Positions 26,019 through 35,598 of a stretch of DNA of 64,000 nucleotides are shown here, piece by piece. The stretch's first letter is position 1, and each line of letters opens with the position of its first letter. The notes below the pieces were generated by a model. It was not told the origin of the DNA. It saw only the letters and a program-made list of their open reading frames with translations, and searched no databases. This DNA is from Fidelibacterota bacterium (lineage in GTDB: Bacteria; Fidelibacterota; Marinisomatia; SCGC-AAA003-L08; TS1B11), in contig CP070638.1 of assembly GCA_020354025.1 (NCBI GenBank), forward strand, positions 1,436,849 to 1,500,848. Reading direction: 5' to 3'. Both the position numbers and the translations under genes were made by a program.

Positions 26019-27356
26019 TCATATCTTAAACTCCTCGGCTTTGAAATCGAGTATACTGCCAGCCTCTATCGCCTGGTTGACCTTCAGCACGGCTACCGCC
26101 GTTTCGTAGCCGATCTCCGGCGGGCAGCTAAGGCTGGTCTTACCCCGGATGGCATCGAAGAAATTCTCCAGGTGCGGCTTGTGATAGGGGTCCTTGAATT
26201 CTACTGCCAGATCATACTGGGGGGGTGCGAGAGTCTCGCGAATATCCAACACAGCACCTTCTGGTGTCGCGGGTTCCGGTTCTATCGGTGCCTTCAGGTA
26301 ATCTATCTTTACCCACTTGTCCCAATCGGGTGCCGATGGTTCGCGATAGACGCCTCCCCTGCCGCCGGCTTCAGAGATAAGTAGGGTACCTTCATCTCCT
26401 AGGAAGCTTTCATAATATCCCTGGCTGCTGTTGGTGGTGATGGTCTGATAGAACGCTTTGACAATTCCCTCCCTGGTTTCATAATCATAGATGGCCATGA
26501 CGGTATCATACCATTCATGGGTCTTTTTATCGTAGTAACTCCTGCTGCCGGATGCCATTATGGACCGTGGCGTCGCGTCGAGGAACCAGTTGAAGATGTC
26601 TATCTGATGCGAACCCAGGTCAACGATTGGCCCGCCACCCAGGTTACGATACCAGCGCCAGTTGCGATACTGACGCATCGACTTGAAACCGTACTTCTCC
26701 AGGGTGGCCTGATCAATGGCATATTTCTTAGGCCAACCCAGTTCCGGCTGTACCGATCGGTTCCACTGGCCGTTGATGACGGTGATACGGCCTAGTATTT
26801 TGGTATCCTTGAGTAGTTTATAACAATGGAGGTACCGGGGATTGCTGCGGCGCTGATGACCTATCTGGAGCAGCTTGCCGGTCTCACGCGCTGCTTTTAC
26901 TATCTTCCGGGCACCCTCGAGTGTGTTGGACATTTCCTTTTCACAATACACATTAAGCCCCGCCCTCAGACAAGCAACCGTCTGGTCGGCATGCCAGAAG
27001 TCAGGTGTTGCGATAATGACGGCGTCGAGGTCATTCTCCCGGTCCAGCATCTCCCGGTAGTCTTCATAGGTGTTGAGATCGTGGCCGTATTTCTTCAAAA
27101 GGCGAGCCGCCCGCTTCTGGTTATATTCCGTCCAGATATCACACACTGCCTTAAAGCGGATACCCGGAACCTTCAGGCAGGCATTCAGCAGGACCTGGCC
27201 CTGGGCACCACTGCCCAACAGCGCTATATTCAGGTCATCGCTTTTACTCCTGCCCGTCTGTCCCAGCGCCACGGGCGATAGCATCAATCCAGCTCCCGCA
27301 GCGGCGGTAACACGCAGGAAATCGCGCCGGTCTATGCCTTTCCGGAATGAATCCAT
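26019..27356 (-). CDS. Tat-exported Gfo/Idh/MocA dehydrogenase with EKE motif
   Basis: This protein of about 445 residues begins MDSFRKGIDRRDFLRVT (Tat signal). I chose the ATG at 27356 because GGAG lies 6 bases upstream and it gives a normal Tat leader; an in-frame start 72 bases upstream adds a polar extension. Rossmann loop GSGAQG (48-53). The conserved EKP reads CEKEMSN (138-144), so the Lys is kept but the Pro is replaced by Glu. GPIVDLGSHQIDIFNWF is the active-site loop. The family oxidises or reduces sugars with tightly bound NAD(P). The TIM/DUF1080 fusion follows upstream at 29093, a likely partner. Confidence 0.86.
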   Translation of the reverse strand: MDSFRKGIDRRDFLRVTAAAGAGLMLSPVALGQTGRSKSDDLNIALLGSGAQGQVLLNACLKVPGIRFKAVCDIWTEYNQKRAARLLKKYGHDLNTYEDYREMLDRENDLDAVIIATPDFWHADQTVACLRAGLNVYCEKEMSNTLEGARKIVKAARETGKLLQIGHQRRSNPRYLHCYKLLKDTKILGRITVINGQWNRSVQPELGWPKKYAIDQATLEKYGFKSMRQYRNWRWYRNLGGGPIVDLGSHQIDIFNWFLDATPRSIMASGSRSYYDKKTHEWYDTVMAIYDYETREGIVKAFYQTITTNSSQGYYESFLGDEGTLLISEAGGRGGVYREPSAPDWDKWVKIDYLKAPIEPEPATPEGAVLDIRETLAPPQYDLAVEFKDPYHKPHLENFFDAIRGKTSLSCPPEIGYETAVAVLKVNQAIEAGSILDFKAEEFKI

Positions 27357-27590
27357 ACGGTTCTCCGTACCTCCTTTATCTTCCCTGTCACTCGTCATGC
27401 CCTTACCCGATTCCATCATCAGACTCAATATATTGCTCTACGTCCGTTGATAATCCACTTTGCCAGGCGTTACGGCCATATGCGGAGTAATCGTAATCCC
27501 TGGGATTTGCACCATCCGCCCGGGCCACAGCCGTATTTCACTCCCTGGACTCAGCTATCAGCTCCGGCAACTCTGGACGACTGCTCTCCT

Positions 27591-29093
27591 CTATGTCCCC
27601 AGTGCCTTTATCTTTATATTCCGAAACCAGATCGGCTGGCCGTGATCCTGCAATCCGATATGACCTGATCGCGGCAAATCCTTGATGGCGGTATTGAACT
27701 TATTCGGCGTAATAAGTGTATCTGGTACAATACCATCCTCTTCCCCACCTCGTGCAATAATGGGGGGATTCTGACCTGGGTCCGTCCACAGATCCACGTC
27801 CATATCAATAATTTGTGCACCATTTAGAACAACGTATATTTTATTCTTGTCGCAGGTAATAGTATATTGATTCCACCCGCCGGTCTCTTTTACCATATTC
27901 AGCCGTGGTGACAGGCAGTCGTAGATAGCTCCGCATACGCCGTGGTTTGTACCATCCGACGTCTCGTGTATCTGCACCTCGATGGATGTCTGCACATAGT
28001 CGTCAATGTCACCGGTACGAATGAAAACGCCGCTATTGGTGCTCTCGACCAGCTTGAACTCCAGGTCGAGCTGAAAATTGCCGTACTGCTCAGTCGTCCA
28101 GATATTACCGCCACCTTCATTGAGGGTCAATAATCCGTCTTCCATGGTCCAACCGTTCTCCCCCCCGAATATGGCGTTCGACAGATCAGCCGTAAACAGA
28201 TCGTACCATCCCGAAGGATCGAGCTCCAGCGCTATCTCGTTAAAAATGGTCATGCACTGGCGAACATCCGGGACAGAGTTGTCCCAGTTTGCTTCATACT
28301 CAACCGAGAAGACCCCCTGAAAGTCCTGGCGGTCAAGCTCCGTCAGCAGCGCTCTGACATCTGCCTCGCCGGTGCCCCAGATAACGTCCTGGGCTTCACG
28401 TGCACCGAACTCGTCTACGTCCTTGAAATGCAGGCTGATGAGCCGGCCTTCCAGTTTCTGCAGCGCCTCGAGGGGATTCACTCCCGAGCGCATCCAGTGG
28501 CCGGTATCCCCACAGGCACCGATCAGCTTGCTCCGCCCCTTGACTGCCACCAGAACCGTATCCGGATCCCAGTAGTGGCTCGGCTCGGGATGGTTGTGAA
28601 TTGCGACCTTGATCTGGTACTCCTCGCACAGCATCTCGATGAGGTCAAGCGCATCCTCTGTGGGACTGGAAACGATGACCTTCACTCCCATCTCCTGCGC
28701 AAAATCAAAGACCTTCCGGCACTCAACGGTATCTGCGGGCAACCCGACCACGCCGTAGGCTCCGAGCCTCACTCCCGCATCGGCCAGCTTTGCCCTTACT
28801 CGATGCCTGGTTTCGGGATCCATAGTATGGCCGAATCCCGTATCAGTCTCCTCACTTACCCGCTGGCCCGGATAGGCCTCGATCCAATCCATTCCCAGCG
28901 ACGCTACCTTGTCCACCGCTTCATAGAACGTGAAGTTCCTGAAGGTATAAGCCTGGCAGCCCAGGTACCAGCCCTCGTGAGCATCCGTGGCTGGATGGTC
29001 GGTAACCTCGATTGTCTCCGGTGCAGCACATGAACTCCAAAGTCCCACTAACCCTACCAGACAAACCACCAACAGGGCTGTCTTTTTGAGCAT
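27591..29093 (-). CDS. Lipoprotein fusing a TIM-barrel isomerase/lyase-like domain to DUF1080
   Basis: This 500-residue lipoprotein (lipobox WSSC, Cys22) has two domains. The N-terminal one (about 40-285) is a xylose-isomerase-like TIM barrel, with GCQAYTFRNFTFYEAVDK, HNHPEPSHYWDP, ACGDTGHWMRSG, LHFKDVDEFG and SVEYEANW supplying the expected metal ligands. The C-terminal one (about 300-498) is a DUF1080 jelly roll, now named 3-keto-disaccharide hydrolase in Pfam, with NSGVFIRTGD, VQIHETSDGT, WNQYTITCD and PIWFRNIKIK. The fusion joins two activities proposed for 3-keto-sugar cleavage. GGGAGG precedes the ATG. Neighbouring dehydrogenases could supply the keto-sugar. Confidence 0.88.
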   Translation of the reverse strand: MLKKTALLVVCLVGLVGLWSSCAAPETIEVTDHPATDAHEGWYLGCQAYTFRNFTFYEAVDKVASLGMDWIEAYPGQRVSEETDTGFGHTMDPETRHRVRAKLADAGVRLGAYGVVGLPADTVECRKVFDFAQEMGVKVIVSSPTEDALDLIEMLCEEYQIKVAIHNHPEPSHYWDPDTVLVAVKGRSKLIGACGDTGHWMRSGVNPLEALQKLEGRLISLHFKDVDEFGAREAQDVIWGTGEADVRALLTELDRQDFQGVFSVEYEANWDNSVPDVRQCMTIFNEIALELDPSGWYDLFTADLSNAIFGGENGWTMEDGLLTLNEGGGNIWTTEQYGNFQLDLEFKLVESTNSGVFIRTGDIDDYVQTSIEVQIHETSDGTNHGVCGAIYDCLSPRLNMVKETGGWNQYTITCDKNKIYVVLNGAQIIDMDVDLWTDPGQNPPIIARGGEEDGIVPDTLITPNKFNTAIKDLPRSGHIGLQDHGQPIWFRNIKIKALGT

Positions 29094-29181
29094 CTTAAAC
29101 CTCCCTTAAATAATTAGCCTATACTCGCACTCTGATGCAATACAATCCTATCGGTCAACCATACGGATCCAACTTTATCGA

Positions 29182-30537
29182 CTACACGACCCACGGCTCG
29201 CGAAACTCGCGGGTGACGTACTTTTGCGCCTCAGGCACGTTTAGGACCTTCATGTTTGGTCCATCCCATTCAATACGCTTACCTGATCGTATGGACAGGT
29301 TGCCCAGCAGTATGATCTCGGTCAGGGTCCCCGAGACCTCAAAATTGGAACTGGCCGGCTCGCCGCCCTTGCAGGCCCTGATCCACTCCTCGTGAATACC
29401 GGGAGACCGGGGGATTGTCGGCTCTGGCTGTTCGTACGCTTGCATCGCCGACTCGGGGACCAGCCGCGGATTCAGACCGTAGCAGCCGCACATGATGGTC
29501 CCTTTGTCGCCTACCAGGAGCACACCACCATCGCTATCGCCCATGCGTCGGCCCTCTTCCAGCGCATCCGGCGGGCGGGGCATCAGCTCACCGTCGTACC
29601 AGGTCATCTTCACTGGGGGCATATCTCCCCGGGCAGGAAAATTGTATGTAATAATCGACGCTTTCGGGGCGGTTTCCGAATTAACCGGTGTGGAGATAGC
29701 TTCTGCGCTGGTTGCATGGCCTAGGTTAAGCGCCCAGACCGGCGTATCCATGATATGGCAGGCCATGTCACCCAGGGCACCGGTTCCGAAATCCCACCAG
29801 CCGCGCCAGGCGAATGGGTGATAAGCCGGGTGATAAGGCCGGACAGCCGCCGGGCCGAGCCATAGGTCCCAATCCAAAGTCCTCGGTACCCTTGGTGTAT
29901 CCTCGGGCCGGTCGAGGCCCTGGGGCCAGATGGGCCTGTTTGTCCAGCAATGCACCTCACGGACAGGACCGATGGCCCCGTCGGCTACCCATTCACACAT
30001 CAGGCGATTGCCCTCGCCGGCATGGCCCTGGTTGCCCATCTGGGTGGCCACCTTGTATTTCCGGGCTAACTCTTTGAGCTTGCGGGCTTCATAGATCGTA
30101 GTGGTAAGCGGCTTCTGCACAAACGCATGTTTACCCTCCTTCATCGCCGCTATGGCGATATGGGCGTGGTTGTGGTCGGGGGTGGCGACTATCACCGCAT
30201 CAATACTCGGCTCCTTTTCCAGCATCTTGCGGTAATCCGTGTACTTCTTGGCCTTGGGGTATTCCTTAAAGCACTCTGCCGCGTATTCCTTGTCCACGTC
30301 GCATAAGGCATAGATATTCTCGGTCGCTGCACAACTGCGAACGTTATTTTTACCCATACCGCCTACGCCAATACCAGCTATATTGAGAGTATCGCTCGGC
30401 GATTGATAATCCCGACCACCCAGTACATGGCGGGGAACGATCGTGAAAGCCGCAGCTGCTGCCGCTGTTTTGACAACAAAATCACGCCGGGACAGCTTTC
30501 GGCCATGTTGTTCAGGAGTTTGTGCATGATCTTCCAT
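29182..30537 (-). CDS. Tat-exported Gfo/Idh/MocA dehydrogenase (QKP type, copy 1)
   Basis: This 451-residue protein has a Tat signal (KLSRRDFVVKTAAA, about 14-27, to VPRHVLGG). Rossmann loop GVGGMG (57-62). The catalytic motif is VQKP (140-143), with Gln instead of Glu before the Lys. The C-terminal domain has WLGPAAVRPYHPAYHPFAW, WWDFGTGALGDMACH and ends REFREPWVV. It is closely related to its upstream neighbour at 30668-32032 in both protein and DNA, so the pair arose by tandem duplication. AGAAGGAAA lies before the ATG. Probable periplasmic sugar oxidoreductase. Confidence 0.88.
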   Translation of the reverse strand: MEDHAQTPEQHGRKLSRRDFVVKTAAAAAAFTIVPRHVLGGRDYQSPSDTLNIAGIGVGGMGKNNVRSCAATENIYALCDVDKEYAAECFKEYPKAKKYTDYRKMLEKEPSIDAVIVATPDHNHAHIAIAAMKEGKHAFVQKPLTTTIYEARKLKELARKYKVATQMGNQGHAGEGNRLMCEWVADGAIGPVREVHCWTNRPIWPQGLDRPEDTPRVPRTLDWDLWLGPAAVRPYHPAYHPFAWRGWWDFGTGALGDMACHIMDTPVWALNLGHATSAEAISTPVNSETAPKASIITYNFPARGDMPPVKMTWYDGELMPRPPDALEEGRRMGDSDGGVLLVGDKGTIMCGCYGLNPRLVPESAMQAYEQPEPTIPRSPGIHEEWIRACKGGEPASSNFEVSGTLTEIILLGNLSIRSGKRIEWDGPNMKVLNVPEAQKYVTREFREPWVV

Positions 30538-30667
30538 AATTTGGATTTCCTTCTTATTACCTTATTCTATATTTAATGCGGCCGCTGCTATTATTCCGTC
30601 ACCCCAGCGGGGAGTGGTTAGACGGGCAAGCTCTCCAACATCACCCTTGTTCGACCACCCCCCACAC

Positions 30668-32032
30668 TTACCGGGACCACCCCTTGCGATACTCACGGTG
30701 AACATACTTGTTCATTTCGGGAAAGTTGGTGACCTTCATGTTTGGCCCATCCCATTCAATACGCTTACCTGATCTTATGGCCAGATTGCCCATCAGTACG
30801 ATTTCCGTCAGGGGTCCCGAGACCTCGAAATTGGAGCAGGGCTGCTTACCGGTTTTGCAGGCCTCAATCCAACCCTCGTGAATCCCGGGCGACCGGGGAA
30901 TGGTCTTCGCTGGCTGTTCGTATTCCTGCATGGCCGTCTCGGGGATCAGCCGCGGATTACTGCCGAGACAGCCGCACATGATAGTTCCTTGGTCGCCCAA
31001 CATAAGCACACCGCCATCATCATCGCCCATGCGCCGGCCCTCTTCCAGCTCAGGCGGCCGTGGCGGCAGAAGCCCGCCGTCGTACCAGGTCAGCTCCACG
31101 GGGGGCATTTTGCCCCGGGCGGGGAAAGTGAGCTTGACCATGGACGCTAGCGGACCGGTTTCGTCATTGACTGGGGTGGAGATGGCTTCGGCGCTGGTCG
31201 GATAGCCCAGGTCAAGCGCCCAGACCGGTGTATCAATGAGGTGGCAGCCCATATCACCCAAAGCACCCGTCCCGAAATCCCACCAGCCGCGCCAATCGAA
31301 CGGCAAGTAGGCCGGATTATAGGGACGATAAGGTGCCGGACCGAGCCATAGATCCCAATTCAACGTCCGGGGGACCGGCGGTGTCTCCTTCGGCCGATCA
31401 ACGCCCTGGGCCCACCAGCCGATCGGCCGGTCAGTCCAGCAATGCACTTCGCGCACCGCACCGATTGCCCCGTCTGCTACCCATTCACACATAAGGCGGT
31501 TACCCTCGCCGGCATGGCCCTGGTTGCCCATCTGGGTGGCCACCTTGTATTTACGGGCCGCCTCCTTGAGCTTCCGCGCTTCATAGATCGTAGCGGTAAG
31601 CGGCTTCTGCACATATACGTGCTTACCCATCTTCATGGCCGCCATGGCGATATGGGCGTGGTGGTGGTCAGTTGTGGCAACGACTACCGCATCAATGCTT
31701 TTCTCTTCTTTTTCCAGCATATGGCGGAAATCGATATACTTCTTGGCCTTGGGGTGATCCGCGAAAGCCCTTGCCGAGGCCTCCATATCCACGTCGCAGA
31801 GGGCATAAATATTCTCGGTTGCTGAACAGACCTGAATATTGTACGTGCCCTGACTGCCCACACCGACTCCGGCAATGTTAAGGGTATCGCTCGGCGCCTG
31901 ATAGCCCGGGCCTCCCAGGACATGCCGGGGAACAATCGTAAAGGCCGCCGTCGCTGCCGCCGTGGTAGCTAGAAAGTGACGCCTAGACATCCCTTCACCG
32001 TCCCGTTGAGACGTTTTTTTCCCATCGGTCAT
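30668..32032 (-). CDS. Tat-exported Gfo/Idh/MocA dehydrogenase (QKP type, copy 2)
   Basis: This 454-residue protein is the sister of the gene at 29182: same Tat leader pattern (GMSRRHFLATTAAA), Rossmann loop GVGSQG (57-62), VQKP (141-144), then WVADGAIGAVREVHCWTDRP, WWDFGTGALGDMGCH and NWDLWLGPAPYRPYNP. Its tail reads HREYRKGWSR, differing from copy 1. Both copies keep every residue expected for activity, so they may process different stereoisomers. GAGGGGAAA precedes the ATG. The spacing of about 130 bases to copy 1 suggests co-transcription. Confidence 0.88.
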   Translation of the reverse strand: MTDGKKTSQRDGEGMSRRHFLATTAAATAAFTIVPRHVLGGPGYQAPSDTLNIAGVGVGSQGTYNIQVCSATENIYALCDVDMEASARAFADHPKAKKYIDFRHMLEKEEKSIDAVVVATTDHHHAHIAMAAMKMGKHVYVQKPLTATIYEARKLKEAARKYKVATQMGNQGHAGEGNRLMCEWVADGAIGAVREVHCWTDRPIGWWAQGVDRPKETPPVPRTLNWDLWLGPAPYRPYNPAYLPFDWRGWWDFGTGALGDMGCHLIDTPVWALDLGYPTSAEAISTPVNDETGPLASMVKLTFPARGKMPPVELTWYDGGLLPPRPPELEEGRRMGDDDGGVLMLGDQGTIMCGCLGSNPRLIPETAMQEYEQPAKTIPRSPGIHEGWIEACKTGKQPCSNFEVSGPLTEIVLMGNLAIRSGKRIEWDGPNMKVTNFPEMNKYVHREYRKGWSR

Positions 32033-32147
32033 TTTCTTATTTTCCCCTCGATAGTAGTCCTTTGATTAATGCTCTCTCAAGCTGCTATACTTGGAGTCAA
32101 TAGAGCTCTCGTACTTTTCTGCTCCTGAAATCCGTCTATAATAGCCG

Positions 32148-33476
32148 TCAGATCAACTCTGTCTGACCGGGAACCGCTACTACCGGTTCGGGTGCGTCGC
32201 CGAACTTGTACTTCGGTGGCGTTAGGTCCAGCTTGGACGCGTTCATCGCCCAGTCCCACTTAAGCTCCCGGCCGGTGTAGGCACTCATGCGGCCCATGAT
32301 CGCCGCCAGCGTACTCTCGGCAATTCTCTGGCCTTCGTTTAATAAGTACTTGCCACTGCGAATGCTGGCGATCAGATCGGTATGCTCCAGTACATAGGGA
32401 TTAGGAGATTCTCCCTCGTACTTGTACGCGTTGGGACCTTCAATCCAGCCATTGCCGCTCTGGTCGGTGTAGGTGGAGCCGTTGGTGCCCACCACCCGCT
32501 CCGAGACCCGGCTGCTTGCCCCGGCCGTCTGCCGGCACATGCTCAGGACCCGCACGCCGCCCGGATACTCGAACTCCACGGCGAAGTGATCGAAAACATT
32601 GCCCCACTCGGGACCAGTGCGCACCTCTCGGCCTCCCATACCCATGGCCTGAACCGGATTGGAGCCGATAGCCCAGTTGATCACGTCAATATTGTGCACG
32701 TGCTGCTCTACGATGTGATCCCCGGAAAGCCAGGTATGGAACAGCCAGTTACGCACCTGCCACTCCATGTCGGACCATTTTTCCTTCTTCCGCCGGGCCA
32801 TCAGCTCCTTGACCCGCTCCACCCACAGGGCTTCCATGTTCCAGTAGCACTGGCCCGCTACGACCTCACCGATCTGGCCGTCGTGAATCCGCTTCATGAT
32901 GTCCAGGTAGTGCAGTTGATGCCTTCGCTGGGTGCCGGCTACGATGGCCAGGCCTTTCTTTGTGGCCAGCTCCGATGAGGCGATGATGGAGCGGACGCCT
33001 ACCGGGTCAACGGCCACCGGCTTCTCCATGAACACATGCTTGCCCCCTTCGATGGCTGCCTTTAGGTGCAGGGGCCGGAAGTGGGGTGGCGGGGCCATGA
33101 TAATATAGTTTACCTTGCTGTTGATGACTTTCTTGTAGGCGTCCCAACCGACATAGGAAGTCCTCCTGGTGACCTTGATCTTATCCGCCGGAACCCGCTC
33201 CTTGAGCCGCTTCAGGGAATTATCCAGGTGGTCCTTGAAAAGATCGCCCATGGCCACGATCTCCACGCCCTCGGCTGATCCCAGGCAGTCGATGGCCGCT
33301 CCGGTACCCCGTCCACCACAGCCGATGAGACCGATTTGAATCTTATCCGAGCCCTGGGCGAAAGCCCTGGCAGCGACACCAGGCACCATGGCCGCCAGCG
33401 ATACCGCCGCCGAGGCCTTGATGAAGTCGCGCCGGGTGACTCCCTGACCCTGTTTCTCAATTTTGTTGTCCTGCAT
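32148..33476 (-). CDS. Tat-exported Gfo/Idh/MocA dehydrogenase (EQHVHN type, copy 1)
   Basis: This 442-residue protein has a Tat signal (GVTRRDFIKASAAV, about 12-25, ending ARAFAQ). Rossmann loop GCGGRG (52-57), catalytic MEKP (150-153). The C-terminal domain carries WLSGDHIVEQHVHNIDVINW, a variant active-site loop rich in His, and GGREVRTGPEWG. It is about 440 residues as usual for this branch. AAGGGGG lies before the ATG. Its sister gene at 33567 is immediately upstream. A sugar substrate is likely but undefined. Confidence 0.87.
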   Translation of the reverse strand: MQDNKIEKQGQGVTRRDFIKASAAVSLAAMVPGVAARAFAQGSDKIQIGLIGCGGRGTGAAIDCLGSAEGVEIVAMGDLFKDHLDNSLKRLKERVPADKIKVTRRTSYVGWDAYKKVINSKVNYIIMAPPPHFRPLHLKAAIEGGKHVFMEKPVAVDPVGVRSIIASSELATKKGLAIVAGTQRRHQLHYLDIMKRIHDGQIGEVVAGQCYWNMEALWVERVKELMARRKKEKWSDMEWQVRNWLFHTWLSGDHIVEQHVHNIDVINWAIGSNPVQAMGMGGREVRTGPEWGNVFDHFAVEFEYPGGVRVLSMCRQTAGASSRVSERVVGTNGSTYTDQSGNGWIEGPNAYKYEGESPNPYVLEHTDLIASIRSGKYLLNEGQRIAESTLAAIMGRMSAYTGRELKWDWAMNASKLDLTPPKYKFGDAPEPVVAVPGQTELI

Positions 33477-33566
33477 TATTGACCCCCTTGTGCTTAAGTA
33501 TGTTGTTGAAAAAACCGTAAATAAAACCGTTCTTATCTGTGGATCACAACTGCCATCCGAAGGCTG

Positions 33567-34862
33567 CTAATAGAGTTTCGTTTTGCCGGGAACCGCAACG
33601 GCTGCTACCGGTAGATCACCCATTTCATATTTCGGTGGTGTCAGATCCAGTTTAGACTCCTTCATCACCCAATCCCATTTCAGTTCCCTGCCGGTATAGG
33701 CGCTCATGCGGCCAATTATAGCCGCCATTGTGCTTTCGGCTACCTGTCGGCCTTCGTTCAGAGGTCGGCCTTCGCGGATGCTCGTGATAAGGTCGGCGTG
33801 TTCCTGGACATAGGGATTAGGTGAAGAGCCTTCGTACCTGAACGGGTTCTCCCCCTCGATATACCCGTTGGAACCGTCAGTGTAGGTTGATCCGGTCGTG
33901 CCGACCAGCCGCTCCGAAACCCGATGGCTGCATCCGGACATCTGCCGGCACATGCTTAACACCCGCACGCCGCCCGGATACTCGTACTCGACAGCGAAAT
34001 GATCGAAGATGTGGCCATACTCCGGACCGGTTCGTACCTCGCGGCCACCCATACCCATGGCCTTGACTGGATGAGAGCCTATCCCCCAGTTGATGACATC
34101 TATATTATGAACGTGTTGTTCAACGATATGGTCGCCGGAGAGCCAGGTAAAATAGTTCCAGTTGCGGCACTGCCATTCCATATCGGACCAGCCTGGCTGC
34201 CTTAGAACCGCCTGGTAATATTCATAATCACCGATCCAGTAACACTGTGCCGACACGATCTCGCCAATATCCCCGTCATGCACCCGCTTCATGACCTCAT
34301 TGTAATGGTTCTGGTGTCGGCGCTGCGTACCGGCCACGATTGACAGGTTCTTCTCCGCTGCCAGTTCGGATATGGCGATGATAGATCGGACCCCACCGGG
34401 GTCAACCGCCACCGGCTTCTCCATGAAAACGTGCTTGCCTGCCTTAATGGCGGCCTTCAGATGCTCCGGACGGAAATGCGGCGGCGTTGCCAGGATCACC
34501 AGGTCGACATCAGCGGCGATGACCTCCTCGTAGGCGTCAAAACCCACGAAGCAGGTACGGTCGGTGACTTTCAGCTGGTCCCGGTCCAGTTCCTGTGCCA
34601 ACTGGCTGCGCGACTTGTCCAGCTGGTCCTTGAAAAGATCACCCATGGCCGCAATCTCAACATTGGCTGCCGAGTTCACGCAGTCCTTTGCCGCCCCCGT
34701 GCCCCGGCGACCGCACCCGATCAACCCAACGCGCAAGTTCCCCGCCCTGGCGGCAAAAGCGCTCCCGGCTCCCGGCATAAGAGCAGTTAACGATACAGCT
34801 GCCGATGTCTTGATGAAATCGCGCCGAGAAACTTGCCGCGCGCCACCCGACTCTTCGCTCAT
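33567..34862 (-). CDS. Tat-exported Gfo/Idh/MocA dehydrogenase (EQHVHN type, copy 2)
   Basis: This 431-residue protein is the sister of 32148-33476. Tat signal QVSRRDFIKTSAAV (10-23), Rossmann loop GCGRRG (49-54), MEKP (147-150) and the same WLSGDHIVEQHVHNIDVINW loop. It differs by a short deletion: copy 1 has a basic helix (ERVKELMARRKKEKW) after the AQCYW/GQCYW segment, replaced here by YYQAVLRQPGW. Both end with PPKYxxGD and a VAVPG tail. GGGAAGGAAA precedes the start. The two copies probably act in the same operon on related sugars. Confidence 0.87.
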   Translation of the reverse strand: MSEESGGARQVSRRDFIKTSAAVSLTALMPGAGSAFAARAGNLRVGLIGCGRRGTGAAKDCVNSAANVEIAAMGDLFKDQLDKSRSQLAQELDRDQLKVTDRTCFVGFDAYEEVIAADVDLVILATPPHFRPEHLKAAIKAGKHVFMEKPVAVDPGGVRSIIAISELAAEKNLSIVAGTQRRHQNHYNEVMKRVHDGDIGEIVSAQCYWIGDYEYYQAVLRQPGWSDMEWQCRNWNYFTWLSGDHIVEQHVHNIDVINWGIGSHPVKAMGMGGREVRTGPEYGHIFDHFAVEYEYPGGVRVLSMCRQMSGCSHRVSERLVGTTGSTYTDGSNGYIEGENPFRYEGSSPNPYVQEHADLITSIREGRPLNEGRQVAESTMAAIIGRMSAYTGRELKWDWVMKESKLDLTPPKYEMGDLPVAAVAVPGKTKLY

Positions 34863-34935
34863 TTTTCCTTCCCGAATAGCTGCTCCTCAACCTATCACGG
34901 ATTTATGTCCATCACTCCGATCAGTCTAAATATCA

Positions 34936-35565
34936 CTACAGCGGCTCAACGTAAATATTGCGAAACTCAATGGGCTTGCCCTCACTCTGCAGACATATTT
35001 TGCCCGAACTTATCGTCGTTTCGGTAGCCTCGTTCTGCAGCACGCCGTTGACGGAAACCCGGATCGTATCGCCGTGACAGGTTATGTCATAGCTGTTCCA
35101 CTGACCTGGTGCTTTTTCGCTGCTCTCCGTCTTCTTTTTCAGCACGCGATCCTCGACCAGCTCCTTGAATCGCACACCTTGAAAAGTCACGAAGTCCCCT
35201 GCATTACCCGACATCAACTGGCACTCGATGCTGCGCGGCCAGACCGTGTCCGGCAGGCTCATATGCAGAAATACACCACTGTTCCCCGCTTCATCGGGCC
35301 AGCGCCATTCAACGTGAAGCTTGTAGTCGGCATAATCGGCTTCGGTCCGCATGTAGCCGAAAGGCTCGCCCGTACAGTGGATGACTCCATCGCGTACCGA
35401 CCACACCGTCATGGGGTCTACATCCTTATCGCGCAGGACAAATACCCAGCCGGATAGATCCTGACCGTTAAACAGGAGAGTTTGCTCCCCGGCGGGCGTA
35501 CACCCAATCGCTAATAACAAGACCAGCACGGCACCTGCCGCCCACCTGGCTGCACTTCTATTCAT
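34936..35565 (-). CDS. DUF1080 (3-keto-disaccharide hydrolase-like) lipoprotein
   Basis: This 209-residue lipoprotein (lipobox AIGC, Cys22) is a single DUF1080 jelly-roll domain (about 28-208): TLLFNGQDLSGWVF at the start, WSVRDGVIHCTGEPFGYMRT, VEWRWPDEAGNSGVFLHMS, IECQLMSGNAGDF, WNSYDITCHGDTIRVSVNG and IEFRNIYVEPL at the end. Family members cleave or process 3-keto glycosides or bind sugars. AAGGAG precedes the ATG. It stands between Gfo/Idh/MocA dehydrogenases and a hydroxypyruvate-isomerase-like protein with short gaps, so it probably works on a keto-sugar they produce. Confidence 0.87.
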   Translation of the reverse strand: MNRSAARWAAGAVLVLLLAIGCTPAGEQTLLFNGQDLSGWVFVLRDKDVDPMTVWSVRDGVIHCTGEPFGYMRTEADYADYKLHVEWRWPDEAGNSGVFLHMSLPDTVWPRSIECQLMSGNAGDFVTFQGVRFKELVEDRVLKKKTESSEKAPGQWNSYDITCHGDTIRVSVNGVLQNEATETTISSGKICLQSEGKPIEFRNIYVEPL

Positions 35566-35598
35566 TTCTAGCTCCTTATCCTGGTCGTCACCAACTGG

